Assembly: GCA_029237735.1 (NCBI GenBank)
Contig: JAQZBU010000005.1
Location: forward strand, 62,001-126,000
Reading direction: 5' to 3'
DNA: 64,000 nt
Source of the DNA: Ramlibacter sp.
Lineage (GTDB): Bacteria > Pseudomonadota > Gammaproteobacteria > Burkholderiales > Burkholderiaceae_C
Both the position numbers and the translations under genes were made by a program. Shown here one piece after another: positions 61,544 through 64,000 of this stretch. Below the pieces are notes generated by a model. The model was given only the letters and a program-made list of their open reading frames with translations. It did not search any database and had not been told where the DNA came from. Each line of letters starts with the position of its first letter. Positions within the stretch are counted from its first letter, which is position 1.

Positions 61544-62853
61544 GTCTGCGCCTCCCGCACCCACGCGGCGGCTGCTGCGCCGCAGCACAGGCCGAAACAG
61601 ATGGAGAAAAAGCTCTCTTCGACCATGTTGATCGACATGCCGTAGCCATAGGCGATCAATAGCAGGGCGACATAGGCTCGGTGGACCGGTGCCGGCTGGC
61701 TGGCGGCAATCCTGCGCACCGACAAGGCCGGCGCCACGTAGTAGCACAGCCCCGGAAGCCCGAAGCTGATCATCATGAAGATCGAGAAATTGTCCGCGGC
61801 ATTCGCGCGGTGCGCAGCGTCGCCGAACATCTGCGGCGTGCCGATACTGCCAAGGCCGGCTCCCAGCAACGCGTGGGGCCCCTCTGGCAGAAGATCGAAG
61901 GCGTGAGGCCACATGTCGGAGAAGCGATCCCAGACCGAGAGCAGCACGTCTGGAAAACTGGAAGCGCGCAGCGCGGAGCCCAGATCCAGGTAGACGATCA
62001 CCAGCGGCAACCCCAGCGTTGCCGCGCACAGCGTCATCACGAGCCCACTGCCCTTCATCCAGGGGCTGTAATCCTCGAGCAGCAGCCAGAGCACGGCCAG
62101 CGGGAACACCAGCATCATGCCTTTGCTGGTCGTCAGGATGATGGCCGAGAAGGCGGCCGCCACGATCGCGAGCCGGGCCATCGGCTGGCGGAACCTGATC
62201 AGCGCCAGCAGTCCGGTGATGCCCAGGATCATGGCGGCGTTGAAAGAAGTCCGGGCGAAGCCCGGCAAGCGCGGGACCAAATCGCCCATCCACCACAGGC
62301 GCGTTGTCGAAACCGTCCCGAACGCGGTCTCGTACTCCAGGCCCTCCCATGGCAACCTCCCGAAAAAGAAGTTGGCGAACACGCCCGCCGCCGTCGCCAC
62401 GAACATGACGCAAGCCACTGTCAGGGCGGCGTCCAATCTCTGCCGCACCAAGGGCCACATTGCCATTCCATAGGGAATGAACATGAATATCTTGAGGCCG
62501 AAGGCGATCGCAAAGAAAGCGACGCCAACCACCGCCGAGTACGCGGCGTGGAACGCCAGTATTGCCGCGGGGACTGCGATGGTGAGGTCCACCTTGCCCT
62601 CGGCGAGCAGCGGGCGCAGGAAGAGCACGACCAGCGTCACCACGGGAATGGCGTCACGCAGGTAAATGGCATTCGGCAGGCCGGACGCAGCGAGTGCGTA
62701 GCGTAGCAACCCCTCGAATACGAGCGAGGCCAGGTAGATACCGAGCAATGCACAAAGAAGTGAATCGCCGGCGCGCGCGGCGGACACCGGAACCCGAGGC
62801 CCGTCGCGAGACGGGCGCAGCTCGAACGCAAGTCCATCCGCCCGCGCGTTCAT
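61540..62853 (-). CDS. O-antigen ligase / Wzy-like polysaccharide polymerase
   Basis: A 437-aa inner-membrane protein with about ten to twelve hydrophobic segments. A large periplasmic loop lies between residues ~320 and 375 (around the SVWDRFSDMWPHAFDLLPEG segment), as in Wzy and WaaL proteins, with GLGSIGTPQMFGDAAHRANAADN following it. The ATG at 62853 overlaps the flippase stop by 4 bases. It probably joins repeat units of the exopolysaccharide on the periplasmic face. Confidence 0.88.
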   Translation of the reverse strand: MNARADGLAFELRPSRDGPRVPVSAARAGDSLLCALLGIYLASLVFEGLLRYALAASGLPNAIYLRDAIPVVTLVVLFLRPLLAEGKVDLTIAVPAAILAFHAAYSAVVGVAFFAIAFGLKIFMFIPYGMAMWPLVRQRLDAALTVACVMFVATAAGVFANFFFGRLPWEGLEYETAFGTVSTTRLWWMGDLVPRLPGFARTSFNAAMILGITGLLALIRFRQPMARLAIVAAAFSAIILTTSKGMMLVFPLAVLWLLLEDYSPWMKGSGLVMTLCAATLGLPLVIVYLDLGSALRASSFPDVLLSVWDRFSDMWPHAFDLLPEGPHALLGAGLGSIGTPQMFGDAAHRANAADNFSIFMMISFGLPGLCYYVAPALSVRRIAASQPAPVHRAYVALLLIAYGYGMSINMVEESFFSICFGLCCGAAAAAWVREAQT

Positions 62854-64000
62854 TGATTCGCCTTTCGTTCGGCCTGGACTCGCGTCATGATCGTGTAGAC
62901 CAGGCCCGCGATCAGGAATCCCTGCGCACCGTAGGCTGCGATCACCGCACCCCGCCATCCGAGGAAGGGAACGAGCAGCAGGTTCAGCAGGAGGGCCAGT
63001 GCCGCGGTGAGCGCGTGCAGGAGGCTGACGCGAGGCTGCGCGTCGGCTCCGGACAAGGCTGCGGACCCCATCAATTGCACCACAACGAAGAAGGGCAGGA
63101 GACACAGCCACCTCAGGATATCGACGGTCAGCCGATACGACTCTCCCAGCAACGAGGGCACCGCGGGGGCAGCCATGTAAATGGCCACCGCCAGGAGCAG
63201 GCAGTACGCAGCCCCGATGTGCAGCAGTTGCCGCAGGGCATCGACAGTGCCAGTCAGTCCCCCCTCGCGTCCCCTGCGGAAGATTCGGGCCTGCAGCGAA
63301 AACAGGATTGCCGTGATCGGCAGGCAGGTCAGGCTGACGAGCCGGAACGCGGCCGTATACGTGCCCGCCGTGGAAGCGGAGGCCAATCGTGCCAGGACGA
63401 TCTTGTCCACATCCGTATGCACGCTTTTCGCGGAAAACAGGATGGAGAAGAACACGCCCTTGCGGATGTCGGCGATCGCGCTGGCGAATCGCGTGCGCGG
63501 CCGACCGAGCAGGCGCACGCTGACGAACAAAACCACGATCGTCGTGAGCACGCCTGCCGCGAGGTGCAACTGCGCCCATGCGAATGCGGTCTGGTGCGTC
63601 CACCCGAGGTAGAGCACCACCGCGCAGCCGGTGCGCAAGAACATCTGGAAGTTGTAGAAGAAAACCGCCACCAGCTGCCTTTCCAGTCCGAGGAATACGT
63701 GCGCTGCGATGTCCACACACTTGTTGAGCAGGATCTCCGAAACCGCGAAGAGGAGCACGATGCCCAGGACACCGGGCTCGTTCAGGAAGGTCCAGCCGAC
63801 CAACAGCGACAGCGCGATCCCGACTGCGGCAGTGAAGGTGGTGACGGCCAACCCATTGCCCAGCGACTCGTCGGCGCGCGCCTGGCCCCTCGTGAGGTGC
63901 ATGATCGCGACGTTGCCCAATCCCAGGCTGCAGAAGGGAACGAATGCCGACGTGATGGCCACGACACTCGCAACAATCCCGAACTCATGCGACCCCAACG
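62850..64000 (-). CDS. Polysaccharide flippase (Wzx type), C-terminal part
   Basis: The gene enters from the right edge of the window, and no credible start is visible; a TTG at 63998 is probably internal. The visible ~382 codons encode about eleven hydrophobic segments. The EFGIVASVVAITSAFVPFCSLGLGNV segment near the visible N terminus and RIATFRL-like family positions near the middle are typical of PST/MATE-type flippases. It moves lipid-linked repeat units across the inner membrane and is the first visible gene of the glycosyltransferase operon. It overlaps the polymerase start by 4 bases. Confidence 0.87.
   Translation of the reverse strand, partial: LGSHEFGIVASVVAITSAFVPFCSLGLGNVAIMHLTRGQARADESLGNGLAVTTFTAAVGIALSLLVGWTFLNEPGVLGIVLLFAVSEILLNKCVDIAAHVFLGLERQLVAVFFYNFQMFLRTGCAVVLYLGWTHQTAFAWAQLHLAAGVLTTIVVLFVSVRLLGRPRTRFASAIADIRKGVFFSILFSAKSVHTDVDKIVLARLASASTAGTYTAAFRLVSLTCLPITAILFSLQARIFRRGREGGLTGTVDALRQLLHIGAAYCLLLAVAIYMAAPAVPSLLGESYRLTVDILRWLCLLPFFVVVQLMGSAALSGADAQPRVSLLHALTAALALLLNLLLVPFLGWRGAVIAAYGAQGFLIAGLVYTIMTRVQAERKANQ

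Overview
The window is GC-rich bacterial chromosome with dense genes, short gaps and many 4-nt start/stop overlaps. The housekeeping block icd / cold-shock gene / clpS / clpA, the exbB-exbD-lpxK-trm112-kdsB-adk run, the E. coli-type LexA with CTGT-N8-ACAG boxes and an EpsF/EpsG-type exopolysaccharide locus point to a betaproteobacterium of the Burkholderiales, probably Comamonadaceae (Ramlibacter/Variovorax-like). That placement is from memory of gene order and protein flavour, not from a search. I saw no rRNA, tRNA, CRISPR array, insertion sequence or prophage.

Region 1 (1-11945) looks like a sugar-acid catabolic locus. It holds a fuconate-dehydratase-like enzyme cut by the window edge, a divergent LysR regulator, and a seven-gene minus-strand operon: beta-hydroxyacid dehydrogenase, two amino-acid-type ABC permeases, ATPase, binding protein, AraD1/GguC-family enzyme and COG3618-type lactonase. 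On the plus strand is a kinase / enolase-paralogue / EamA transporter operon. A 42-bp palindromic element occurs in both divergent promoter regions (570-611 and 8684-8725) and should be the LysR operator that makes this one regulon. The enolase paralogue has lost the canonical active-site histidine (Ala361). A CesT-type type III secretion chaperone with a probable effector partner sits inside the locus.

Region 2 (11942-25210) starts with an EVE-domain gene broken by an internal deletion and an orphan membrane protein. A nine-gene minus-strand operon follows: Tat-exported sugar-binding protein, two permeases, UgpC-type ATPase, three-subunit molybdenum hydroxylase, beta-hydroxyacid dehydrogenase and CoxG. 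A perfect 14-bp palindrome overlaps the -35 box of its promoter (22768-22781) and recurs beside the TetR gene (24367-24380), so TetR very likely represses this operon. Between them lie a NIPSNAP gene and an sdaA (serine dehydratase) gene with its catalytic centre deleted.

Region 3 (25232-39490) is housekeeping: clpA, clpS, csp, icd, two paralogous Ala/Lys-rich exported small proteins, a DUF192 protein, sodB, xseA, exbB/exbD, lpxK, trm112, kdsB, adk, asparaginase and lexA with two SOS boxes.

Region 4 (39500-49562) holds a dispersed-repeat remnant, a DUF1993 protein and a D-2-hydroxyacid dehydrogenase/MFS pair. An acyl-CoA cluster follows: 3-hydroxyacyl-CoA dehydrogenase, enoyl-CoA hydratase, Crp/Fnr regulator, and an APH-type kinase paired with an ACAD10/11-type acyl-CoA dehydrogenase, which together suggest phosphorylation-dependent 4-hydroxyacyl-CoA breakdown. 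A glutathione transferase ends the region.

Region 5 (49851-64000) is exopolysaccharide biosynthesis. It has a protein with a duplicated Cys-rich domain, a secreted glycoside hydrolase with a Pro-Ala linker, and the chain-length/tyrosine-kinase pair. A minus-strand operon (flippase, polymerase, glycoside hydrolase, three GT4 and two GT2 glycosyltransferases) is coupled by six 4-nt overlaps and runs off the right edge.
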